The notes under the pieces were generated by a model. That model saw nothing but the letters and a program-made list of their open reading frames with translations. It was not told where the DNA came from and did not search any database. DNA of 64,000 bases from Amblyornis subalaris. Lineage: Eukaryota; Chordata; Aves; Passeriformes; Ptilonorhynchidae. The position numbers and the translations under genes were made by a program. Position 1 is the first letter of the stretch; every line of letters starts with the position of its first letter. Of the stretch, positions 24,701 through 36,684 are shown piece after piece. The stretch spans positions 91,458-155,457 of the forward strand of contig JACAXG010000255.1 in NCBI GenBank assembly GCA_018881555.1, read 5' to 3'.

Positions 24701-25520
24701 AAAGCAAGGTGTGTGTGACATTTTTTTTATGTTTGTTAGTATATTTATTTTGCAAGTTATAAATATTGAAATAATCAACCATAAGGTAAAGTTGCTTTCG
24801 CTAAATAACTGAAGTTATATCATTTTTGCCATGAGGTTTGAGTCTCTGCTCTCATTTGAACCTGTTGTCAAACTTGTGATGAAATTGTAGTAAAAGTGAA
24901 CTTCTCTGTGAAAAAAAAAAGATGTTTGCTTTGGAAGTACAATGCCTAAGAAAGCTAAAAACAGGTTTAAAAAAGTTTAAGAAAGCTAAAAGTGCTGTAA
25001 AAAGTTAAAATTTGTAATGTAAAAAATTTAATGCTTAAAAAATTAAATGCTTCAAGAAATTTTAATTCTTAACAAAGTTAAAAAGTCAGAGAGAAAGTAT
25101 GCATTCTTGGCAGTAGAACAGTAGTAGTAGTTTGATCCTGAAATTCCAATAGCGAAAAAAAAATCTGCAATTTTCAAAATCTGCTTTGTACTTCAACACA
25201 AAATGTAACTTGGGCTTCAAGCAAGTTGAGAAATAGAAACAAATTAGAGGAACACTTAATTTTTGGGTAGAACTCAAACTTTGTTTTGAGTGGAGGAAGC
25301 AGTAGGTATTCTCCCGTATGTGCAAATACTTCTCAGTTGTAAAAATAGTTGCAAAACATGATTCAGGATGTTGAAGCCTCGTGATGACTAACCTGTCTGA
25401 CGTGAATGACAGAAGTATTTGCAATCAGTCTGGGCAAGGCTTTGAACTGTATCTGCAAATTAACAGTTATTTGCTCCTGCTATGGGTGCCTTTTTATAAG
25501 CTCTGTCAGAGCTCTTTGCT
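18784..25520. other. AT-rich unique DNA with small tandem duplications, no gene seen
   Basis: No coding exon or mobile element recognised. The stretch includes a 21-bp tandem duplication at 19615-19656, a poly(T) run at 21702-21715, poly(A) at 22009-22017, and a low-complexity A/T stretch with repeated AAAGCTAAAA and TTAAATGCTT words at 24950-25085. Confidence 0.5.
19615..19656 (+). repeat. 21-bp tandem duplication
   Basis: Two adjacent 21-bp copies (19615-19635 and 19636-19656) differ at one base, TCATAT versus TCATAC at the start, and share AATCACTTTCAGTTT. This is a local duplication, probably by replication slippage. Confidence 0.9.
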
Positions 25521-25522
25521 GG

Positions 25523-25593
25523 ATAAGTGTGTATCTGTAGTTGTATATATATATACATATATACACTTATATATAAGTGTATATCTATAGTTG
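25523..25593. repeat. 26-bp perfect palindrome with flanking direct repeat
   Basis: 25559-25584 reads identically on both strands; the centre is CTTATATATAAG, inside ATATACA...TGTATAT arms. The words around it (TAAGTGTGTATCTGTAGTTG near 25524-25543 and TAAGTGTATATCTATAGTTG near 25574-25593) are imperfect direct repeats with three differences. The palindrome therefore arose at the edge of a duplicated unit. It is AT-rich and could form a cruciform. Confidence 0.85.
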
Positions 25594-28430
25594 AAAGTAT
25601 CCTCAGAGTTCCCAGTGCATATTGAATATGAATCTACTCACATGTGCTGTAAAGGATTATTTGAGGGAGGTAAGGCAGAAAAAGTATTGGTACACGCAGT
25701 GGTCCTGGGTTGAATGAATAACAGTGAAAGTTCAGTCAACAGCCATTTTAATTTGATTTCAGAATAAACATCCCCACCTTTTCTCCATGTTCTTTCTGAT
25801 CTTGCACAGAAACAAGTCTAGGAAGAGCATCTTCTCCTACTTTTAGCATAGTTCTGTTGCTATTTTTCATTACCTTCTGCTGCTCCATCGGGAACTGTCT
25901 TGGCTTTATTTTTCATTTGACCTGACATAAGTATCTCTTAATTTTACAAGAAGACATTTATTTATTTCACTGATATCTAAATTTTCTTCTGTTATCTGCC
26001 TCAGGCCTGCCTTGTATTATCTGTGGACGGAGACCCATGCATCCTTATGGCTCCCCCAACATGGGAGCAATATCTTTAAATTATCATCACTTAAGAGTTT
26101 GGCACAGGAGTCCTCTGTTCTTACAAAAGTCCTCTGTTCTTGTTTGTGCTACAGTTATTTGTACACCAGAATTCTCCTGTGTTCTTAGACCATGAAATAA
26201 ATGTGAACAAAATATACAACTCCGTACTTTATTTGATTAATGAAACCAAAGTATTCTTTAAAATATTCAATGAATTTTAAAGTCTTGTGATTTGACATTT
26301 TTGCCAAATCTGCCCACTCATAAATCAGTCTCCAATAAAATCACGATTACTTGAAAGCGAGTTTGGTAAAATCATGCAACTTAATGCCTTTTTTACTGAT
26401 CTTTCTCTTTTCTTTGAGCTACAGAAACTTTTTATCAAAACTTTCCTCTATGAACTTAGTTTTAGGTGCAATGATATCCTTGTGCATGGAATAGAGAAAC
26501 TCTCTTGCTGTCATTCTTAGCTACCTTAATGTCTTTCTACAAACTCTTAATTGACGAGGTGAAATTGTATGTCTTCATTTATCCTAAACCTGACATTATT
26601 TATTTGAAGGGTGAGAATCACAGCCACAAAGAGAGAAAATCCTGTGTGCACACATGCTCTCACACATCTACCAATCCTGTTGCCAGATATCAATCATATA
26701 TTCTTATTTTTTTCATATTCATTCTCGGTTGTGTTTCTTCACCTACTGATCCTATTACTTGGCTACATCCAATCACCTCTTTCTTGTGGGAATGGGTCTC
26801 TCCAGAATTCAGACCCTTCACACAGGAGTTCATTGTCCAACACTGAAAAGCTGCTCTGCTCCATACTGTTGCATTGTACCCCAGAAAGGGCCAGTCTTTC
26901 ACTTTATCTGATTAAACATTGATTGTTTTTTTGTTTGATTCCAGAGAGCAGATCAGAATAGGGTCTGATTTGTCAGCTGAGGAATCCTGTGAGCAATTGC
27001 AAAATCCATTTGTAATGGACTCTATGCTGGGAAAGTCTGTGTGACTTTAAATGTATTCTCATGAAATTAAAATTTGAAGTTTAAGCTTAGAATTCATGAA
27101 GTACTGGATGAATAGGAAAAATTCCGAGTATTATGTTTTTCCATATGTGATGGTGACTTTCATACAATTTAATGTTTGGGTTTTTTTAACCAACAGAGTG
27201 CTAGAACCCAGATTTTGTTCTGAACAAAGACATTTCTTCTGAACAATTTCTGGCAAAATAGTGCAACTGACTGCTCACTTGAATGTTTAATTTAATGCTC
27301 ACTTATGCAGAAGTATGCCAGCTGCTGATGCATAAAAACCACCTCTGGTATCACCTATCTCTTATCTCAGTCACTGACATGGCCCAGCTTTCCTTAGTTT
27401 ATTAAATACCAGCACTCTGCTTGACTGCATATCAAGCACACATCCTTGTATCACTGAACAGTGCTTTTCCCAGCCTAGTGCTTACAACTTTTATAATTTT
27501 GTTCTGGTTTCCTTGGTATAATCTGTGCTTTTACAGGATTTCCTGAGCATATTATAAACTCTGTATTATAAACTCTTCCCATAAAGTCTTGTCTTTTACT
27601 GTTATTTGCAACTTGGCAGTATTTTGCTACTGGTGTTTTTCAGTAGCAAACACACAATTTATGAGAATTTTGGTATCTTTCATTCTACACAGAAAAGATA
27701 CAGTACTTCTCAAGACTGTGATTTAATGATATTTTGTGGGAAGCCAAAGATAGCAGAGCTTGGATTTGAGTGTTTTTTCACCCTGCCAAATTGCATTGAA
27801 AATCTTACTTCAGATTTCTTGTCCACTCTCATCCACATCTCCAGAAATGATAAGCACTCATTCTTGCTGCTGAAATAAATGGAAACACACAGAGCTTGTA
27901 GAAACCAGATTTTGAAGTATTAATATATTAATGCTTGTTTTTTCCTTATAACGATGGCTTATAACAATTTTCTTATAACAATTAATATGCTTCATATTAT
28001 TTTGCTGTTAATATTACTGTAGAGGTTATAGCAGAAAAAGTAAGATCAGTCATCTTACTAGGAGCTGAGACTTTATTTAAAGGGGGTATTTTTCTTGTGG
28101 TTTCAGAGTAAGCAGGCAAGTGAAGCTGCAGAAAATGGCACAGCTGCTTGACAGGATTATTTGCAAGAGTATATGCAGTGCCATCTTGAAAATACATTTG
28201 GGAAAGTTGGAATGAAAAAGAAGGATGTTTTGACATAGAATCTGTGAGGAAGAACAAAAATGTTTAAAACGAGAGTCAGTGTTGATAACTCGATTGCTGG
28301 AAGAGGTTTCTTTGCTAGTAAAAGTCTGGTGGTTTTGGGCCCGGGAATGCACTGCCTCACACAGATGCTTCCCACAGCACACTGTGATAGTGGCAGTGGA
28401 ATAATTGCTGCATCACTTAACACCTGTGAG
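25594..28430. other. AT-rich unique DNA, no gene seen
   Basis: No gene recognised. It contains small local duplications: a 14-bp AGTCCTCTGTTCTT pair near 26109-26140, a TATTATAAACTCT pair near 27550-27576, and three imperfect CTTATAACAATT copies near 27944-27985. Overlapping frames at 28000-28423 on the minus strand are mutually shifted and unsupported. Confidence 0.5.
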
Positions 28431-28628
28431 CATCATCTGGAAAAGGTGAGCTCAAGAGTGCCTGGCATCACATCCGGGGATGGTGGAGGGGGGTGTCATT
28501 AATAAGCTTGCCAAGGGGTGGGTGGTGCTTCTGCACAGAAGGAGGGCAAATCAAGGATGCACCAAGCCGTGGAGGGCGAGGGAAACTGATTTGAGCAGCA
28601 GTGATGGAAGAGGGTGCGTGGTGAGTGA

Positions 28629-28847
28629 CAGCCAGGTCTCCCGGGTAACAGGGCTCACTGGGAGCTGGGATGTTGCAAGGCAGTGGAGACGCGAGCAGGA
28701 AAAGGGGAGCTCAGCAAGGGCCTGAGGCAGCTGTCAGAGCAAGAACGAGCTCTGAAGGAGGCTCAGCGTCTGCAGCAGCAGCAGCAGCAGGGTGCTGACA
28801 TACAGGAGGATGCTGAAGGGGCCTTTGCCCAGGGGATGGAGACATGA
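28629..28847 (+). other. Open frame with Q6 run and coiled-coil-like helix, unrecognised
   Basis: This frame follows a stop at 28626-28628 and ends at TGA 28845-28847, giving 72 codons with no early ATG. The second half reads as a coherent charged helix: residues like LSKGLRQLSEQERALKEAQR, then six glutamines (28773-28790), then an acidic tail ending FAQGMET. Regular leucine spacing and E/K/R/Q richness suggest a coiled coil. There is no convincing splice acceptor, because the polypyrimidine tract is missing. It could be the remnant of a terminal exon or retroelement gene, or a chance frame in GC-rich purine-rich DNA. I cannot assign a family. Confidence 0.2.
28773..28790 (+). repeat. (CAG)6 trinucleotide repeat
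   Basis: Six perfect CAG units, in frame as glutamine with the 28629-28847 open frame. Confidence 0.95.
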
Positions 28848-28860
28848 GTCATGTAACTCT

Positions 28861-31600
28861 CCCCTGAACCTGCTGGTAATGGAGGGACCCTAGTTAAGCA
28901 GCCTGAACTGCTCTTTTAATGTCTCCACTGAAATGGGAAAGTTGTTTCCTTTGGACTAGAAAACGTGACATTTATTTATTTTTTAATCAGTCTTAAAAAG
29001 TACGGGCTAGCATTTCTAATAGTTGCAGCTCCATCTTATTTATAATTTCTGTCTTGTGAGGATCTGTAACATGGCACTTGCAGCTGAAATTGTTAATGAA
29101 AGAAAGCCTTTTTGTGACCTTAATCAAGTTCTAAATTTTGTTTTCATATTTAGTCAAGGAGCTCTATAAACACTTAGTTTAAAAAGCCTGACAATCTGTG
29201 GGAAAATATTGATTTTGACCACACTGTGTTTTCAGAAGTTTGAAGTTGTAATAAGAATTTAACTTTTCAAGAAATTGATTTTCATACTCTATGGAAAAAT
29301 CATTAGAAACTTAATTTTCTTCCCTCGGTACATAGCAGGAGAATCAGATATGCATGTCATAAAAATTAGGAAACACTTAAATGCGGTCACTAAGTGAAAT
29401 AAGTCTTTTTGTGTGTCTCCTTTAGATGAGAGAGAAACTGTAGTGTTTTGGAACCTAGCATATACCAAGTTAATGTGTGTGTGTGTGTGTATAAATGTAT
29501 ATGAACATGTATGCATATAAACATTACACTTACGTACATAAACATATAAAGGGCAGCTTTGATATTTCTGAATCATATGTACCTGCTGATCTACTGAATG
29601 GATCCAATTTCCTTCTCTGCCTCTATCTCTTTCTCTTCCCACTCTCCCACAAGACCCCCCTCCCCCACCATTTTATTTTTGGCAGAGAGAAAGAACCCAA
29701 ATTACCCCTGTTGTCTTGGTTGTATGGCTCAAGTCATCAGACTAAAGACTAGGAGTAGGAACAGGTGAATCAGTGAAAAAAAAAAGAAGAAACCCAGAAC
29801 AGCAATAACATTGAGACAAAATTCAATTCTGTTCTTTCTTGTGCATCAAAGATACGTCACTTTCCATTTTGCAAATACTTATGCATGCAAGAATCCCCTT
29901 TAGGGTGTTTAGATGTCTCACATACATAATATTGAACACAGATATTGCAGCACTGAGGTCTTGTTTGTTGGATTCCTCTTAGAAGATCTTTTAGTTACAC
30001 AGAAGATGTGCTTTACTATAGATAGCCCTTACCCAGATGTAACCCTATTGCAACTCAGCCTGAAGAAGCTGTTACTCCAGTGAGAGAGTAACTTTTATTC
30101 AGGAGTAGGATACTGGAGCATGTTTGTGAGGACTGCAGTCAGGAAGTGCTCTGGAATGATACACTGGTAGAGACTATCTAAGAAGGATAAACAGAACAAA
30201 GTAAGAGAATACTACACTAGTGATTTAACCTGTATTTATTTTTTTCAAAGAGTGAGTTAGTTTGGGATGATTCTATTGAATGGTCCTTTTTTCTTTCCAG
30301 TATAAAGTCTTTTGATATTATTTGCAATAATGAGACATTACTAGGAAATGAAGTAGAATGGAGTAAACAGCTTTTTTGTGTGCTTGTTTAACAGGTTGCT
30401 AGGTAAGCAAAGTTGAACTGCTTTGCATTTTAGTTTCTTTCAAAGCTCCCTGTCCTGTAAACCCCTTGCCTCCAACAGTGGCAGGTTTCCATGTTCCCAA
30501 ACTGAATCCAGGGGGGTTCTGCACGGATTAACTGCCCTGCCACTGTGCTAATGTTTGCTGGCTCAGGGCCGAACGCACATGCTTAACTCCACATGCATTA
30601 GTCATGCCTTTGAACTCAAATGGGGGAGGTGACCTTATGAAACAGCTACATCAGGGCTGTTCAATACATTACTCTCACGGCAGTTCTGCAAACACAGGCA
30701 ACAAACACATCCTGCATTGCCGCCTGACACAACCTGAAAGACAGCCAATGGGTAAGAAACTTTTATTTAAAATAAAGGCAAATTATTAAGGTGAAGGATT
30801 AGCAGCTTCTAACTATGTAGTGCAGTCGTTGGATGTGATTCATTTTCTAAGGTTAAAAAAAACCCCAGCAACTAGTATGTTTCTAATATGACTGGCAAAG
30901 CAATTCTGAGAAATGTTTTCTACAAAAATGTGCTGTTGTACTTTATGTCATTACATACTTCTAAAATGCAAAATGAATTCACTTCAGAGAATGACAATAT
31001 CTAGAGGATATAGATAATGAATGTCCTTGTCTATATTACGTTTACTTATCTTTGAAATTTGAAAAAAGATATTTTACATAGCTTCATTGAGTATCTTGAG
31101 GTTATGAATGGCACTGCCTTGAAGTTGTAAATGATAAATGTCTTTCCGTCTCTCTTCAGACAGTCTGAGCTTTGTTACAATTTCAGAATGGCAACTTGGG
31201 CTAACCACAGGCATAAAATAATTCAACATTTCTTCTACCAGAAGTGTATTTTCACTCAGATGCACGAAGCACACATTTATTATGTTAAGGCAATATTCAC
31301 ATGTAATATTAATGTCCTGATAATTTTACCTAATGAATGCTGGAAAATACGTGCTCTCTCACATCACTTGAATTAATGTCCACTCTAAAGATAATATTTC
31401 TTAACCCTAAATTTCCTTGTATATTTACATCTCTGTAGTATGTCTTTCCAATGCTCAAGACTGGGCCACAGCATGCTGCTACATTTCAGTAGCCTGATTC
31501 CTTCTTTTATTTACCTATTGTGCTTTGGATGTCCTAATGCAATTCTGCTTTATGTGTGTGAGGTGCACACAGTCAGATTTGGAAAGGAGTTTTGGTGCCA
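28861..31600. other. AT-rich unique DNA with a short (GT)n
   Basis: No gene recognised. A (GT)n microsatellite of about nine units lies near 29473-29490. C-rich runs occur near 29655-29668. Confidence 0.5.
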
Positions 31601-32149
31601 TCAGATGGACTTACTGCTGGAAGCTGGGTTCCTACATGCCTGAATCAAAGTCTCCGTCCCTTTTTCCCAGTTCTGGAGGGGCTGCTTGCAAGATTGTTGA
31701 TATATTTGGCCTAGTGCTAAAGACAGATAAGCCTTGTGTAGATCTTTAGCTCCACTCTCACTAAGATAAGTATCTAAATATTGTGTCAGTGGCATGATCT
31801 GTCCCATTCTGGCTGCCCAAAGCTGCAAGTCAGCCATCACCTTGTATGTGATGCTTTCTGGAGAAGAAGCAATGAGACAGATGTTGGTCTGAAGCAGTCT
31901 GCCACCTATCACCTGGGCCATGGAAACGACAAAAAAAAGCCAAGCCCAAGATGGATTTGAGACAAAATGGAACTTGAGACAAAATACAGCAGTTCCAGTG
32001 TAGTCCAGATTGCTTGTATTTGTGTACTTGAAAAAGAGTTTATTCTGGTCTTTTTTTGTTAGATACAGATAGCTTGGAACTTCAGCTCGTAAAATGGTAC
32101 CAAGCTTTCTACAAAAAAAAGCCCCCTGAGTTAAACAGATGCTGCTCAT
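31601..32149 (-). other. Longest open frame in the window, unrecognised and doubtful
   Basis: A 182-codon ATG-to-stop frame on the minus strand. The N-terminal third is hydrophobic and looks random. The C-terminal part, from about residue 78, has a more protein-like composition (segments such as GGRLLQTNICLIASSPESI and QLWAARMGQIMPLTQYLD), but I recognise no domain. AT-rich vertebrate DNA of this length can give one such frame by chance. There are no flanking promoter or convincing splice signals. Confidence 0.12.
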
Positions 32150-35100
32150 TCCTGCAAAATTATCTTATGAATAACTCACGCTCTAAGCTGATATTTTTGT
32201 CCAGCAAATATTTTTCTAGGAGATTTAATTGCATGAACCTCCACTACTAGCAATACCAATTATTATGTAATGCCTTAAAACAGTATACCTGCTTTGAGCT
32301 AAAAATCCTCAAAATCAGTCACTGTGGCAAACAGTAATTTATGTTTTTATTCCCTTTTCACAGCCATAGAGGTATACACAGAGATAGAGTTTATTTATAG
32401 GTCAAGTACAAGTTATCAGCAGAACTAGGGTTAAAACTAGGGGTTTCAAGTGCTTTTTATTTACTTAGGGACTTGATATTTCTATTTCATGTGTCCCTTT
32501 ACTCTAACACGAATGAATTTTTTATGACAAGAACCTTAAAAGGTAAAACATCTGAAACATTATTGTGTAATTATTTGTGCGTCATGCTACCTGTAAAATT
32601 AATAATTCATCTCTTGGTAAAGGAGCATACATTTGCATCAGTGTATTGTACATAGAATCAAAGAAAGGAGGTTTTGTCATTTAAAGTTTGATTTAAATTT
32701 TAAAAAATGAGTAAGTTTCATAGCAAACATTTTTCTAATGCTCTTTATAATTCTATGTTTCAGTGTATGGCTAGTGACCTATCTTCCTGAAGAGAATGTC
32801 TGAGACGTATATTTGACATTCCTGGAATTAGACCAGCATGAGGTCTCCTCTGCCAATCTGAGGTAATACTGCTGAAAGGCAAGAAATCTGAAGTGATGTA
32901 TGTCCAGCTGTCTGTGCATTGACGATGTGAACTGCAGAAAAAGTTCCACATGCCTGGGGCCAAAGGAAAGAGTCAGCAGAATGGGTAAACCTGGGGACAT
33001 CGGACTGTTCCGAGGGATATTTAGCTGGCGGAGCCAAAAGCTGTTCTAGGTAATGGGCAGGTTTTACTAACAGTGATAGCCCAGACTTCTGCTATAATGA
33101 AGCACCTTCTTGAAAGTTAACTAACTAGTTATTTACATAACAATGCACAGCATAATGGCAAATAAATACATGAATGGTGTCACTTTCAGTTAGTTTGTAG
33201 AACCTTTAAAACCTCAGAGACTCACCCATGGGAAAATCAGACAATTTAAAATGAGAGTGTGAGCAGTCAATATTATGTGATATATTACTGCTCAGGCCTA
33301 AGCCTTCCACTAGAAAATTCACAAATTCTGCTTTCCTTTAACTCTTCACCAGAAGAGGTTTTGGTTTCAATTCTTTTCTATCAGGGTGAGCCTAACATAA
33401 AATGAGGGCAGAACCAGCCCCACCAGGATGTACACACATAAATAAGACAAGTACGATTTGCCAAGTGATATGCACAAAAACTAATTTGCTTGCTATGGAA
33501 TGATCTTTGAAATGTTTTCTTTAAATGGTAATAGCTAAAAAGCAGTAGAAAATATGCCCAGGTCTGAGGTATATCTGTCTCGTTCTGTTTCATTGAGGTT
33601 ACATAAATTATGTATGCCCTCTTCACTCTGGATAGTACTCTGGCCTTGGAAAGATATTAATTATTATGAACTATCTTTCACTAATTGTTTCTCACTTGAG
33701 AGTATTTGAAAAATGGGTTGAAAATAGTAAAGAAAAGACACTCTTTGTTAAGACGTCTGTAGCAGAAAATAAAACACTGCTTCTGCTAATGGTTTCAGCA
33801 AGACAAAGTCAGTACAATTACAATGATGTTATAGGTACATTGTGCTTCTGCCACCTTTTCTGGGAGGAGGAATAACTTGCCAACATTACTGTTGGCAGCT
33901 TTAAAAAACTGCAGCAGGGCACTTGAATTACTATCAGAAAACAAATTAAAATATCACTGAACACATTGCAAACAATATTCTTCATGTTCAGAAATCTCAT
34001 TTACTTCAAAGGTGTGACCTGATTTCAGTGGGAGCTCTGTAAACAGGGAGTTGAAAACATAGGTTCTTAATAATAAAAGTCCTCACTCCAAAAATACAGA
34101 GGAAAAAAAACCAAACACGTTTTAAGAAAAAGTGTGAAGAGAAGTGTTTTTCATAAGTTTGTCAATTTGTCAGTTATTTCTTTCAGTTATCAAAACTCAT
34201 GTTTACAGAAGTTAATGCAAAGCTAATAAATGTCTTATTTACTAGGACTTGCAAGATGTATAGGTATTGAAACATCTCTTAAAGACAAATGTTGCTTCAT
34301 TTCCTAATAATTGTCTCAACTGCATACCTGCTGCCAAGATAAAATGTCACAATGCATATATATACAGTTCTCTTGAAGGGGAACTATGCACATAATTGTG
34401 TGTGTATGCATTTATACATACATACCTGTCCTTCTAATTTCTAGCAGTCTCTAATTCTAGAAGTAAATGAAATTCTTATGCTGTTGAAGGGCTTTATTAA
34501 AATGTACACTATTATATAATACAAGTATCGTTTTCTTAATTAATATCAGAAATATTTTATTAATTTGAAGTGCAACTAAATGGTTAATCTCTTCAGGATT
34601 TTTAGTGGTATCCCCACTCTGTGAAATCATTAATAAGATCTCAGACTGATTTTGCTGTTACTCACCTTGCTCTTTTTTTAATATATGTAACTCAGGTGCT
34701 GGTCCTTCCTGGTACAAGCCAAAAACAATGGAAAAGGTAGCATATCTAGAACAAGGTAAAAAACAGTATTCCATAAAAATTAAGCCTCTTGGGAAGCAAT
34801 AAATACCTTAATTCTAGGTATTCTTAATTAAAGAATTTAATTTCGGAACCAGTTTTAAGGTGGACACAGAAATGCAAATTACCTTGTAGTTCTATTCAAC
34901 TGTTCATCAGGAAAGCTTTGATGAGATTTCATCTAAATTCCAATGTAGTTTCATCTTAGCTGCTGAGGATACAGCAAGATTCACCGAGCTAACCAACAGC
35001 ACTGAAGTTGCCTTACCCACAGAAAATGGCTTGGATAGGACAAATTTTGTGTTCAGCTGGGCTGACTTGGATCAGTAAGGTGGCCGCAGTTGATGTGGTG

Positions 35101-36640
35101 TCTGTTCATATTTCATAATCTGAAGAATAGAGATTTTTGGATATGATAGCAACAGATATTTCTTTACTTTATAAAAATCATATAAAACATGTACTGGATC
35201 AGCTGCTCCACTTTTTTGCCTTTCTGGCCCGGTGAATCTTGAATATTTCTTTGCAAGTTGAGCAAGACTAAGTGCCTTCACCTAGAAACTGCCCATTCCT
35301 GGTGAAGAGGGCTATTTCTGACTTTCTCTGCAGAGATAAGAACTAGGGGGAACCAATAATAAGGACAGGCAGAGGGATTTAGGTAGAATTTAGGCTGGCT
35401 GGATCCAGGCCAGCTTAATCTATGTAACTCCTTTATTGTGACATCTACTCTAGTTCTACCAGATACGCCAGAGTCTGATGGTGAGTTTGACATGTTTGGA
35501 GAACTAAACATGTCCCCAGTAAGGCTTTTTTTCCCCCTGAAATGTACGGGTCCTGAACAAAGCTCTGTCAACAGCATCTTCCACTTTCCTGCCATGTCCA
35601 CCATTGCAACCCATCACTTGCTGATTTTGTGCCTTGCATTTTGGGGGGTTTTGGAGTGGGTTGGTGTGGTGGTTTTTTTGTTTGTTTGTTTGTTTGATGA
35701 AAATGGGCTCTCCTGTTCAAAAAGGGCTAGATTTTAGTGACCAGGATGAAAGCTAATGGTAAAATATGTATCAGCAGTAAACCTAAACATCTTTTACCTA
35801 CTGTTTCAAATCATAAATGCTGTTCAGTTTAAATTAAGTGATCAATATAAAAAATTGTGAATAGTCTTACCATTCTTCCAGGGTCTACATGTTAGTTGAC
35901 CATTTTTCGTCACCATTTTACAGAAAAAGAGTGTTTCGCACTGAGCATTTATGGCAAAGTTAAAAAGACAAACCCTTCTCCTTGCACGAAAATCTTGGAA
36001 AGCTGTCAGTTTGGGAGTTCTGTATAAAAGTTTCTCTAGAAGAGAATTGTGCAGTTGAGCTTTTGAAAGTTTGGTAGTGTAAGAGTTAAAGCTTCCTTTG
36101 AAGCCATTATCATACTGCCACATACTATTTTTCTCACTTATTCTATCAGCAGAGGTTGAAGGTAGGACTTTCAAAGTTGTAGCATAGGTTACATTCATTT
36201 GAATCAACAGAGTAACCAATAACCGAGGTCAGACACTTTCCTGTATGTGAGTAGTGCTTGGAGTCATCACACGTATTTTGCTTCCAAGATATGCATCAGT
36301 GGAATTTAGGGTAGGGGGTCTGCTGGGCTCTGCATCTGGATCTGGGGTGGGCTTGGTAGCCCTGCAGTTCTACAAGAATTGTAATCCTATGGGAATTTTA
36401 TTTGCAAAGTGGGTATTTGTTGGCTACCTGTGAAGTGAGTATCATACTGAGAAACAAGGCTATAAACGGAGCAGAATTCTTCTGAGCACAATGGAAAAGA
36501 AATGAGAACAGTCCTTTTGTTTCCCGAATCACATCTAGATGTATTTTCCTTCCATAAATCAACTTTTTAAAGCTTGTGTTGTTTTGGTTTTTTTTCCCTT
36601 AGATGCTATATGTAAATCCCTCTGCAACAGTGGAAGTGCT
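32150..36640. other. AT-rich unique DNA, no gene seen
   Basis: No exon or mobile element recognised. Overlapping 60-125-codon frames on both strands (for example 32760-33037 and 35278-35737) are mutually shifted and read as chance. Confidence 0.5.
35673..35696 (+). repeat. (GTTT)n microsatellite
   Basis: A T-run followed by about four TTTG units, a simple tetranucleotide repeat. Confidence 0.85.
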
Positions 36641-36641
36641 A

Positions 36642-36684
36642 TAAATATATATATATGTCTGTGTGTGTGTGTGTGTATGTATGG
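36642..36684 (+). repeat. Compound (AT)n-(GT)n microsatellite
   Basis: ATATATATAT passes into TGTCTGTGTGTGTGTGTGTG and then TATGTATG. Alternating purine-pyrimidine throughout, so prone to slippage and Z-DNA. Confidence 0.9.

Larger units (their letters stand above)
28431..28860. other. GC-richer island in the AT-rich desert
   Basis: About 430 bp has clearly higher GC and purine content than its surroundings. It contains a few CG dinucleotides and a (CAG)6 run. It has no CR1 signature and no obvious LTR ends. It could be a decayed coding exon, a pseudogene or retroelement fragment, or a short non-coding exon. I do not recognise it. Confidence 0.5.
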
